Shown: positions 6,923 to 13,103 of the stretch, in pieces
How the letters are laid out: every line of letters begins with the position of its first letter
Position numbering within the stretch: the stretch's first letter is position 1
NCBI GenBank assembly: GCA_900550135.1
Contig: URQO01000049.1
Location: 1-14,153 of the forward strand
Direction: 5' to 3'
DNA: 14,153 bases
From: an uncultured Eubacterium sp.
GTDB lineage: Bacteria > Bacillota > Clostridia > Lachnospirales > Lachnospiraceae
The notes under the pieces: generated by a model
What the model saw: the letters and a program-made list of their open reading frames with translations, nothing else
What the model was told of the DNA's origin: nothing
The model's database searches: none
Program-made: the position numbers and the translations under genes

Positions 6923-7046
6923 CAACATACAGTTCAACGAAAGTACGCTCCCGCTGCCAAACGCTAGTAGCGGTTCTATCAAGCTGGCTTCGCCACCTTA
7001 ATGAACCGACCGCGTTAGAAGCACTTTCGTTTGATGCTGTATGTTG
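6923..7046 (-). repeat. Structured intergenic repeat, copy 2 (inverted relative to copy 1)
   Basis: This is the same element as at 893-1015, read on the minus strand, and 124 nt long. The outer stem is longer here: GTGCCAACATACAG (6919-6932) pairs perfectly with CTGTATGTTGGCAC (7037-7050). The second stem is AACGAAAGT (6936-6944) with ACTTTCGTT (7023-7031). The apical hairpin has loop GAA closed by TGGC/GCCA. Compared with copy 1, T-A, G-C and A-T pairs of the outer stem become A-T, T-A and G-C. A T-G pair becomes T-A in the second stem, and a T-A becomes T-G in the apical hairpin. All of these keep the pairing. It lies between the stop of the gene at 7078 and the start of pepD, oriented with both, so it would be within or at the start of a pepD transcript. 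No T-run follows it. Confidence 0.8.
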
Positions 7047-7077
7047 GCACAAGGGATATAATTGGCTCTAAAGCAGT

Positions 7078-7419
7078 TTATTTGTTCATTTTATATTTGC
7101 CTTTTTCTTCTATGATTTGGTCTGTTTTAATCATATAAGATATTAGCTGTCTGGCAAAATCTCTTTTGTTTTTTACTACAGCCTTATTTTTTGAAAATGG
7201 CATTTTTGCCTCTATATTTTCACACAAATCTTCTACCTGATTGATTGTGATATATTCATTTTTCTTTAAGTATTTTTTTACTTTTGCATTTCCTTTGCTA
7301 AACAACATGCTCATAAGGTCTGAAGACTGATTCTTCTGTTTTACAAGTCCCCAGCCGTATATAACCATTGTTGCTATAGCAAAAAGTATGATGCCCATAA
7401 TTATTGTGCTTTTTTCCAT
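7078..7419 (-). CDS. Small membrane-anchored protein of unknown function
   Basis: This 113-aa protein has one predicted N-terminal membrane helix (about residues 5-25, IIMGIILFAIATMVIYGWGL) followed by a basic cytoplasmic domain rich in Lys and Asn. The soluble part (about 35-113) has a helix-turn-helix-like hydrophobic pattern, for example ITINQVEDLCENIEAK followed by KRDFARQLISYMIKTD, but I cannot assign a family. Its ATG overlaps the last base of the upstream PqqD-like gene's stop codon (TAATG). AAGGAG lies just before it, which implies translational coupling and probably joint function. No homologue comes to mind, and the role is unknown. Confidence 0.8.
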   Translation of the reverse strand: MEKSTIIMGIILFAIATMVIYGWGLVKQKNQSSDLMSMLFSKGNAKVKKYLKKNEYITINQVEDLCENIEAKMPFSKNKAVVKNKRDFARQLISYMIKTDQIIEEKGKYKMNK

Positions 7420-7772
7420 TACTGCTCCTTACTTTCATCTACAAATACTATGTATTTGTTTTGTTCTAATATTCCCAAAAATGCTGAAAGTCTTTCGTAT
7501 AATTTGTCTCCTGCTTTTTTATGTTCTTTTTTAAGTATCTGACCTATTTCATATATGTTCTTTTTTCCGTCTATCTGCTGCCAGACAAAACTTCCAAATG
7601 TGTCCAGTTCAATAAAACTATATCTTGGTTTTTTGTATATTTTTTGTGCCAGTGTGTTGAAAAATCCTTTATTTTCCACTGTAATCTCAACCATATCTTT
7701 GTCATTTAACTGCCATTTTTTGTTGTGCTTTGGAATGTTATCCAAATAATTTTTCTTATTTTCTTTTTTCAT
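7419..7772 (-). CDS. PqqD-like protein (standalone RRE-type fold)
   Basis: This 117-aa protein resembles the PqqD family (PF05402), a winged-helix fold that in RiPP pathways acts as the peptide-recognition element presenting a precursor peptide to a modifying enzyme. The family signature is clear: LDTFGSFVWQQIDGKKNIYEIG (residues 56-77), the usual hydrophobic-x-x-hydrophobic-WxxIDGxxxhxEI pattern. It is followed by a helix with LYERLSAFLGILEQNKYI (91-108). A Lys-rich N-terminal tail of about 20 residues precedes the domain. AAGGTGG lies before the ATG at 7772. Upstream is a candidate promoter (7802-7830). The next gene overlaps its stop by one base. No radical-SAM enzyme, protease or precursor peptide is visible nearby, so a non-RiPP role for this standalone form is possible. 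The family call is good, the function open. Confidence 0.82.
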   Translation of the reverse strand: MKKENKKNYLDNIPKHNKKWQLNDKDMVEITVENKGFFNTLAQKIYKKPRYSFIELDTFGSFVWQQIDGKKNIYEIGQILKKEHKKAGDKLYERLSAFLGILEQNKYIVFVDESKEQ

Positions 7773-7801
7773 TTATGAACCACCTTGTTTTTATGTCTGA
7801 T

Positions 7802-7830
7802 AGTATAACACAATGTTTAAATACTATAAA
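7802..7830 (-). promoter_or_regulatory. Candidate promoter of the pqqD-like/membrane protein pair
   Basis: On the minus strand TTTATA (7830-7825) and TATACT (7807-7802) have 17-bp spacing. The -10 matches 5 of 6 and the -35 4 of 6. It lies about 30 bp before the start codon at 7772 and just after the preceding terminator's T-tract. Confidence 0.5.
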
Positions 7831-7916
7831 GAAAAAAGTGTAACTACAACATGATATATTCTCTTTAACCAATAGAATCGTTAAGAGAGTTTGTCTCATT
7901 TTGCAGCCACACTTTT
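7831..7916 (-). terminator. Large two-stem terminator hairpin after the OPT transporter gene
   Basis: On the minus strand AAAAGTGTGGCTGCAA (7916-7901) pairs along all 16 positions with TTGTAGTTACACTTTT (7849-7834), using three G-U pairs. T-rich sequence follows. Enclosed is a second hairpin in which TCTC-TTAAC pairs with GTTAA-A-GAGA (7890-7860 region). The position, 54 bp past the transporter stop, and the T-tract fit a terminator. It is unusually large. Confidence 0.65.
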
Positions 7917-7969
7917 CTTTTAATATATATATCAGTATCTTACCTGTTGGTTAACAACTTTATACTGAA

Positions 7970-9886
7970 TTATTTTTCTTTCTTTTTCTTGTTACAAACT
8001 AATAGAATAGAGCCAACTAATAATGCAAATGCTACAAGTCCTACCCAGTTGCCATACTTAACAAAGTTGTCTCCGTAAATACCTGACAAATTAATCTTTT
8101 CATCAAGTTTTGCTACTGCAAATACAGCAAGTAAAATACCAATAATACCTTCACCTGCAATTAAACCTGCCGAGTATAATACTCCACGGTCAGATGCTTC
8201 TTTTCTTTCTGCATCTGATGAATATTTTCTCTTTTCAACAATCCACTTAATTGCTCCACCTACCATAATTGGTGTGCTTAAATGAATTGGAAGATATAAT
8301 CCAATTGCAAATGCCAATACAGGAATTCCTAATATTTCAACAACAATTGCTATAAATGCACCGATAATAATAAGTGACCATGGAAGTGTTCCTCCCATAA
8401 CTCCTTCTACTACCATTTTCATAAGTGATGCCTGTGGTGCAGGAAGCTGTGCTGAACCAAATCCACCCCATGCATTGCTTAATAAATAAAGTACACCACC
8501 AATAGTTAATGCTGCAACAACTGCACCTAATAATTCACCTATCTGCTGTTTCATCGGTGTAGCTCCTACAATATAACCTGTCTTTAAATCCTGTGATGTA
8601 TCACCGGCCATAGCTGCAATAATACAAATAACTGTACCAATTGAAATAGCTGCAACCATACCACTTGTACCAACTGTACCTGTTGCCTTTAAAATAAATG
8701 AAGTAATAATCAATGTAGCAATAGCCATACCTGATACAGGGTTGTTACTACTTCCAACAATACCTACCATTCTTGATGATACTGTTGCAAAGAAGAATCC
8801 GAATATTGCTATCATTACTGCTCCAAGGAAGCTAACTGGAATAGCAGGTATTAACCAAATACCAATAACTACAACTGCAATACCTACTAAAACAACTACC
8901 ATTGGAATATCCTGCTGTGTTCTGTCTCCTTCAACATTCTTTCCAAATCCTTTAATTGCCTTGCTAAATGTTTTTACCATAGTTGGTAATGTTTTTATAA
9001 GACTAATGATACCACCTGCTGCAACAGCACCGGCACCAATATATCTTATATATTTGCTCCAGATTGTACCTGGATCAAGTTGATTAAATGCAAGTAAATT
9101 TCCTGCATCATCTGCAACTGTAGACAAACTGTCTCCTCCAAAGAATGCAATTGCAGGCATTAATACTAAATATGATAAAATACCACCTGCAAAAAGGTAA
9201 CTTGATACTTTTGGTCCACAAATGTAACCAACACCTGCTAACGCCGGAAGAACGTCCATACCTACTGCATATGTGTAATCTCCCTTAACTGAGAAGTCTA
9301 CCTCACTTGGGAATAACTTCAGTCCATCTGTTACAAACTTGTAAATTGCAGCAATACCAAGACCTGAAAATACGATCTTTGATTTGCTTCCTCCCTCTTC
9401 ACCGGCAAGAAGAACTTCTGCACAGGCTGTTCCTTCAGGATAAGGTAATACTCCATGTTCCTCTACGATTAATGCTGTTCTAAGTGGAACCATAAATAAT
9501 ACTCCCAATATACCACCGCAAAGAGCGATTAATGCAATTGAGATAAATGAAAGTGAACTTGTTGCGCCTTCTTTTGCCCACATAAAAATAGCAGGCAATG
9601 TGAATACTGCACCGGCTGCTAATGACTCACCGGCTGAACCAATAGTCTGAACCATGTTATTTTCAAGAATTGAATCTTTCTTTAATATAACACGGATAAC
9701 ACCCATTGAAATAACAGCTGCTGGAATAGATGCTGATACAGTCATACCTACTCTTACTCCAAGATAAGCATTTGCCGCACCGAATACAATAGCAAGTATC
9801 ACACCGATAATGGCTGATACTACTGTAAACTCTGGCATAACTTTATCTGCCGGAATAAAAGGTTTAAACTCTTTTTTGTTATCCAT
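7970..9886 (-). CDS. OPT-family oligopeptide transporter
   Basis: This is a large integral membrane protein of the oligopeptide transporter (OPT) superfamily, which imports small peptides or metal chelates using the proton gradient. The 638-aa length and the succession of about 14-16 hydrophobic segments are typical of the bacterial OPT clade. Recognisable conserved stretches are GAANAYLGVRVGMTVSASIP (36-55), NNMVQTIGSAGESLAAG (76-92), LPYPEGTACAEVL (147-159), SSNNPVSGM (379-387) and AGDTSQDLKTGY (427-438) followed by GATPMKQQIGELLG (441-454). It ends in a short basic cytoplasmic tail, CNKKKKEK. AGGAGAAAATCA precedes the ATG at 9886. It has its own promoter (9954-9982) and terminator (7831-7916), so it is monocistronic. 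The substrate is not deducible; peptides are the default, and PepD in the same window fits that. Confidence 0.95.
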   Translation of the reverse strand: MDNKKEFKPFIPADKVMPEFTVVSAIIGVILAIVFGAANAYLGVRVGMTVSASIPAAVISMGVIRVILKKDSILENNMVQTIGSAGESLAAGAVFTLPAIFMWAKEGATSSLSFISIALIALCGGILGVLFMVPLRTALIVEEHGVLPYPEGTACAEVLLAGEEGGSKSKIVFSGLGIAAIYKFVTDGLKLFPSEVDFSVKGDYTYAVGMDVLPALAGVGYICGPKVSSYLFAGGILSYLVLMPAIAFFGGDSLSTVADDAGNLLAFNQLDPGTIWSKYIRYIGAGAVAAGGIISLIKTLPTMVKTFSKAIKGFGKNVEGDRTQQDIPMVVVLVGIAVVVIGIWLIPAIPVSFLGAVMIAIFGFFFATVSSRMVGIVGSSNNPVSGMAIATLIITSFILKATGTVGTSGMVAAISIGTVICIIAAMAGDTSQDLKTGYIVGATPMKQQIGELLGAVVAALTIGGVLYLLSNAWGGFGSAQLPAPQASLMKMVVEGVMGGTLPWSLIIIGAFIAIVVEILGIPVLAFAIGLYLPIHLSTPIMVGGAIKWIVEKRKYSSDAERKEASDRGVLYSAGLIAGEGIIGILLAVFAVAKLDEKINLSGIYGDNFVKYGNWVGLVAFALLVGSILLVCNKKKKEK

Positions 9887-9953
9887 TGATTTTCTCCTAT
9901 TCTTATTATTTTACTTAATCTGTAATAATGTTCCGTCAATTCGTAACTTTTTT

Positions 9954-9982
9954 AGTATACACAATATCCCAACAAATTCCAA
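9954..9982 (-). promoter_or_regulatory. Promoter of the OPT transporter with an A/T-rich upstream tract
   Basis: On the minus strand TTGGAA (9982-9977) and TATACT (9959-9954) are spaced 17 bp. Directly upstream (about 9983-10060) is a very AT-rich tract with A-runs in the sense strand, resembling an UP element. The transcript would have a leader of about 60 nt. Apart from this, 9887-10129 holds only the next gene's terminator. Confidence 0.55.
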
Positions 9983-10055
9983 CATTTTTTTTTAAATTTC
10001 CAATATATACATTTTTTAATTTATTGAAATTTTATAATATATATATAATTTGTCC

Positions 10056-10110
10056 ATAAAAACAATATACCCTAATTGTCAAACATTTACTGTCCGACAA
10101 AAAGGGTATA
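10056..10110 (-). terminator. Terminator after the nucleotidyltransferase gene
   Basis: On the minus strand TATACCCTTTTTGTC (10110-10096) pairs, with two mismatches, with GACAATTAGGGTATA (10080-10066), and TTGTTTTTAT follows. It lies about 20 bp past the stop at 10130. Confidence 0.7.
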
Positions 10111-10129
10111 CATAATCTGATTAAACTAT

Positions 10130-11266
10130 TTATTTGTCTTTGTTGTTCTTAAATGATTTAAGTTCTCTTTTTACTCTTCCCCTTGTGCAAAATACTGCTT
10201 TCACAAGACGGTGAACCCATAAAAACGGAAGCAGCCAGCCATGTTTTTTCAAAATAGGATAACTAAATTCCATACGCTCTCTTTCCATAAACATTCTTCT
10301 GAAGAAAAATCCTGTTTTAGTGTTAATGCCCTGTTCCCTTTTATATCTTTCCATGGCAAATTTCTGATACTGCTCAAATGTACCAAAAGCACCACTGTTT
10401 ATAATAAACTCTCCCGGACCTTCCCATTTTTCTTTCATTTTACCGTTGTCAAACCATGCCATGGCAAGTCCCATTGCCATTTGTTCAAATTCAACATAAT
10501 TCATCTTCTTTAACTTTTCATCAATGTACTCTCTATTTAACCGATTTCCAACTTTTTTCATTATGTAATATTGATCTATAATTGAGCGAATTCCACATCC
10601 ATCCATTGAATAATGTTTCTCAAAATGCAATAAATGAAAAAGATAAAAATCTTCCCATGTCATTTCCATAAGGTGCGGATTTTTTTCATTTCTTTTTAAT
10701 CTTTCCCAAATGTTGTCTGTGTGCCAATGATTTTCTTCTGTAGGTGGAAGTAATCGTCTATGCATTTCCACCTCTATGTATGGAAGTTTTGCATACACAT
10801 CATGACTGTCTTCCGATCCCACATCTGCAGGTATGTAACCAAGTTCTTTTAATATATCTCCTGCCTTATCCATTTTGTCAGGCTCTATTAAATAATCCAA
10901 ATCCCCCATCTGTCTGTAATCAGGATCAGGATATAATGTTTTTAATACATATCCCTTTAAAGGAAGTATGTCCAAACCGTTTTTAGCCATTTCTCCAATT
11001 ATAGATTCTGCCTCGCCAAGCTGTAACATATTAACCAACTGATTTTTTTCATGCTGTTCATCCATCTTCTTTAAAATGTCTTCCGGCGGTTTATTATTCA
11101 ATTTATTTACAGCACAAAATACCATCTCATCCACCTTATGATATGCGGCGAGATTTAAAATATCCCGCCACTGTATATCTTCAGGTTTTTCAGATGGTAT
11201 TTCATTATTGATTGTAGATTTTATCAAATGTATAAAGTAATCACTTACATTTTTCTTGATTTCCAT
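10130..11266 (-). CDS. Uncharacterised nucleotidyltransferase family protein (PF14907-like)
   Basis: This 378-aa soluble protein has the features of the NTP_transf_5 group (PF14907) of the DNA polymerase beta-type nucleotidyltransferase superfamily. The signature is LPLKGYVLKTLYPDPDYRQM-GDLDYLI: the lysine-glycine strand at 101-105, then R118xxGDLD with paired acidic residues D122 and D124. The third acidic position is in VEMHRR (E167). Residues 1-95 form an all-helical lead-in. The C-terminal half is helical with many aromatic and basic residues (WLLPFLWVHRLVKAVF near the end), suggesting membrane-surface contact. The ATG at 11266 lies 5 bp after the zinc-ribbon gene's stop, and GGGGGAG in that gene's end serves as ribosome site. 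Family members occur in polysaccharide and RiPP clusters, but the nucleotidyl acceptor is generally unknown. The family call is fairly sure; the substrate is unknown. Confidence 0.82.
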   Translation of the reverse strand: MEIKKNVSDYFIHLIKSTINNEIPSEKPEDIQWRDILNLAAYHKVDEMVFCAVNKLNNKPPEDILKKMDEQHEKNQLVNMLQLGEAESIIGEMAKNGLDILPLKGYVLKTLYPDPDYRQMGDLDYLIEPDKMDKAGDILKELGYIPADVGSEDSHDVYAKLPYIEVEMHRRLLPPTEENHWHTDNIWERLKRNEKNPHLMEMTWEDFYLFHLLHFEKHYSMDGCGIRSIIDQYYIMKKVGNRLNREYIDEKLKKMNYVEFEQMAMGLAMAWFDNGKMKEKWEGPGEFIINSGAFGTFEQYQKFAMERYKREQGINTKTGFFFRRMFMERERMEFSYPILKKHGWLLPFLWVHRLVKAVFCTRGRVKRELKSFKNNKDK

Positions 11267-11271
11267 CTTTT

Positions 11272-12015
11272 TTATTCTCCCCCATTTTCTCCATCATCAC
11301 CGCCATCATCTGCAGGTGCCTGTGTTTCCGGTGCCTGTGTTTCCGGTGCTTGAGTTTCCGGTGCTTTTGTTTCCGGTGCTTTTGTTGTTGCAGATGCTTT
11401 TGTTGTTGCAGGTGCTTTCGTTGTTGGTGCCTGTGTTTCCGGTGCCTGCGTCTGTGGTAACTGTGTCTGTGGTTCATCTGTTACGTAAACAGGTTCTGTT
11501 TCATCTTCTGTAACACTTTCTGTAACCTTTTTGGTTGTCTGCTCCTCTGTTGTAGTTTCCTCTGTAGGTTTTGAAAATGACTTTGACAACACTACCGCTG
11601 CTATTACAATTATAATGATAATTCCTGCTGATACAGCAATTGCTATAATGTTCATCTTTTTATTCTGATTTGTTATTTTTGAAGCATCAATCTGTCCTTC
11701 TTCCTCTTCATCATCATTGTAATATTCTTCGTCTTCATCTATTTCATCTTCATCTTCAAACTGGAACTCTTCATCTTCCATATCTTCCGGAAAATCAAAC
11801 TCTTCATCTTCAACATATTCTATTTCATCAGGAATTTCTGCCAACTCTTCAGGTCCATTAGAATCATCAATGTCAAGATTGCCAAAAATCTTTGTTTCTC
11901 CAAAATCCTCTTTCTGATTGCTAACATCTTCCGTGTTATTTATAATCTCTTCTCCACAGTATGGGCACACCTTTTCATTTGGCTGAACATACTTTCCGCA
12001 TTTTTTGCAAAACAT
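11272..12015 (-). CDS. Zinc-ribbon, single-pass membrane protein with acidic linker and Thr/Pro repeat tail
   Basis: This 247-aa protein has four clear parts. Residues 3-20 are a zinc ribbon with ligands C3-x2-C6 and C17-x2-C20. Residues 28-110 are an extremely acidic, probably disordered linker of Asp/Glu. Residues 121-144 are a membrane helix (MNIIAIAVSAGIIIIIVIAA...) preceded by NKK, which predicts N-terminus inside. Residues 149-247 are an extracellular Thr/Pro/Ala/Gln/Lys-rich tail with APETQ and APATTK repeats ending in DDGGDDGENGGE. The tail looks like a wall-spanning or glycosylatable stalk without an LPXTG anchor. AGGAGG precedes the ATG at 12015. The nucleotidyltransferase gene starts 5 bp after its stop, so the two are coupled. 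Zinc-ribbon membrane proteins of this kind are common in Lachnospiraceae, but their function is not established. Confidence 0.87.
   Translation of the reverse strand: MFCKKCGKYVQPNEKVCPYCGEEIINNTEDVSNQKEDFGETKIFGNLDIDDSNGPEELAEIPDEIEYVEDEEFDFPEDMEDEEFQFEDEDEIDEDEEYYNDDEEEEGQIDASKITNQNKKMNIIAIAVSAGIIIIIVIAAVVLSKSFSKPTEETTTEEQTTKKVTESVTEDETEPVYVTDEPQTQLPQTQAPETQAPTTKAPATTKASATTKAPETKAPETQAPETQAPETQAPADDGGDDGENGGE
11315..11470 (-). repeat. Coding 15-bp tandem repeats (APETQ-type) in the zinc-ribbon gene
   Basis: On the plus strand the unit GGTGCCTGTGTTTCC recurs in direct tandem from 11315, first identical and then with drift (GGTGCTTGAGTTTCC, GGTGCTTTTGTTTCC). It is broken by 18-bp variants containing GTTGTTGCA. 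The units encode pentapeptides APETQ, APETK and the hexapeptides APATTK/ASATTK on the minus strand. Such repeats change copy number easily. Confidence 0.85.
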
Positions 12016-12236
12016 ATTGTGTCCTCCTTGTTTTAAATATTTTTATACTTATCATTTGTTTGTATCTGTAAAACGATACCTTCTATAATTTTATTGCACA
12101 AAATCTTAACTTATGTCCGGCATTTACTACCTGACTTCAAACATATTCTTTCTCTTAAGACAATATATATAATATCCTATAAGTTATATTTTTGGCAAGT
12201 AAAAAGTGAAGGTGCTTTCGCATCTCCACTTTTTAT
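12016..12236. other. Intergenic region between carD and the zinc-ribbon gene
   Basis: This 221-bp AT-rich stretch ends on its right with the carD terminator. It should hold the promoter for the zinc-ribbon operon. I see no hexamer pair that I trust; a TTTACA about 19 bp from TATAAA near 12030-12065 is the closest. No coding frame or structured element is evident. Confidence 0.5.
12201..12234 (-). terminator. Rho-independent terminator after carD (GAAA loop)
   Basis: On the minus strand AAAAAGTG-G-AG-A-TGC, loop GAAA, GCA-C-CT-T-CACTTTTT form a stem with a stable GNRA tetraloop, ending in a T-run at 12205-12201. It begins a few bases past the stop at 12237 and looks bidirectional. Confidence 0.88.
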
Positions 12237-12737
12237 TTAATCTTCAATATATTCTCTTATATACTTTTCTACCTGTCCCGGTTCCATATCAAGAGCAATA
12301 GCAAATTCATCATTCAAATTTTGTTTTGCCTCTTTTAAATACCTGTCATCCACATAAGTAATTCTCTTTCCTTGTGCTATGCGCTCTTTGTTTCTTGCAT
12401 GCAAAGTCTTTATTATACAGATAAGTTCGTGGCAGTCACATGAACTTATTGCCTCTTTGTATCTTGCTTCACGTTGCCTGTCATTTTCAATCCACAAAGG
12501 TTCAATATCTTTTATCTGAGAAACAATATCTTCTGCTTCTTTTTTTGTTACAATCGGTCTCATCACTACTTTATCACTGTCTACCGGATAAAATATTTTG
12601 CTATCTTCCGATTTCATTGGGACTAAAGCATAATACAATTTGTCTTTGTCTGCTCCGGACATATCAATGTGTGTTATGTCAACAACTTTGCATACGCCAT
12701 TCCTTCCATGTACAATATAGTCACCAATATTAAACAA
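12237..12737 (-). CDS. CarD/CdnL-family RNA polymerase-binding transcription regulator
   Basis: This is a cytoplasmic transcription factor of the CarD/CdnL/TRCF family, whose N-terminal domain contacts the RNA polymerase beta subunit and alters open-complex stability at promoters such as those of rRNA genes. The N-terminal RID domain is plain: MFNIGDYIVHGRNGVCKVVD, then LYYALVPM and KIFYPVD (about 35-60). The helical C-terminal part (about 75-166) contains AISSCDCHELICIIKTLHARNK and the family-typical ITYVDDRYLKEA. At 166 aa the length is normal. The longest frame would begin at a GTG at 12770. However, AGAGGTG (12750-12744) lies 6 bases before a TTG at 12737, where family members start, so I choose TTG. 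The TTG start may limit expression. It is a single gene with terminator 12201-12234. Confidence 0.9.
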   Translation of the reverse strand: MFNIGDYIVHGRNGVCKVVDITHIDMSGADKDKLYYALVPMKSEDSKIFYPVDSDKVVMRPIVTKKEAEDIVSQIKDIEPLWIENDRQREARYKEAISSCDCHELICIIKTLHARNKERIAQGKRITYVDDRYLKEAKQNLNDEFAIALDMEPGQVEKYIREYIED

Positions 12738-12812
12738 TTCTAACACCTCTATTCTTTTTATATGTAACACAACTAATCTCTACATATATTTTACTACTTT
12801 TGTATAAATAAT

Positions 12813-12842
12813 GTTATAGGCATAATATACAAGATTTTACAA
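12813..12842 (-). promoter_or_regulatory. Weak candidate promoter for carD
   Basis: On the minus strand TTGTAA (12842-12837) and TATAAC (12818-12813) are separated by 18 bp. The transcript would start about 70 bp before the TTG codon. Several other AT-rich hexamers lie in the same stretch, so this choice is uncertain. I see no terminator between the upstream gene (stop at 12905) and this point. Confidence 0.35.
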
Positions 12843-12904
12843 AATACATTTGGCTAAACCGACAATATTAATCTGTTTATAAGTCTTTTGATTTATTTTA
12901 GTAT

Positions 12905-13102
12905 CTAATGTTTCAACATATCTTTTGCCGTAAAGAAAATTATAAAAATTGCAACAATAAATGCCACTACAAACACTACTAGAAAACTACGTTGGGAAGA
13001 AGCTTTTAAAAGTAAAACAATAAATATAAGGCACATTAAGATTAAAAGAGACGCAACGGCAATTACAGTTCTGTTGTATTTCTTTTTATTATTTGTAGCC
13101 AT
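12905..13102 (-). CDS. Small two-helix membrane protein of unknown function
   Basis: This 65-aa protein has a basic start (MATNNKKKYNR) and two hydrophobic segments (about 12-32 and 39-58) joined by a short polar loop (KASSQRS). It closes with KDMLKH. This predicts a hairpin in the membrane with both ends inside. It is separated by one base from the stop codon of the degV-family gene, and its AGGAGG ribosome site lies inside the last codons of that gene, so translation is coupled. No family is recognised. The context suggests a partner or accessory of the DegV protein, but that is inference. Confidence 0.8.
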   Translation of the reverse strand: MATNNKKKYNRTVIAVASLLILMCLIFIVLLLKASSQRSFLVVFVVAFIVAIFIIFFTAKDMLKH

Positions 13103-13103
13103 G

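Noticed and set aside
893..7046. Composite transposon or insertion sequence bounded by the two repeats
   Set aside because: No transposase or integrase lies inside, the enclosed genes are housekeeping, and I see no target-site duplication at the copies.
6867..7052. 61-codon minus-strand frame across repeat copy 2
   Set aside because: It is composed almost entirely of the repeat and the pepD ribosome-site region. The corresponding frame is not kept in copy 1 because of the one-base indel, and no family resemblance is seen.
11315..11470. CRISPR array
   Set aside because: The units are contiguous 15-18 bp coding repeats without unique spacers.
11241..11477. His/Arg/Lys-rich 78-codon frame over the tandem repeats
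   Set aside because: It is an out-of-frame reading of the 15-bp repeats in the zinc-ribbon gene; the low-complexity HRK pattern is a by-product.
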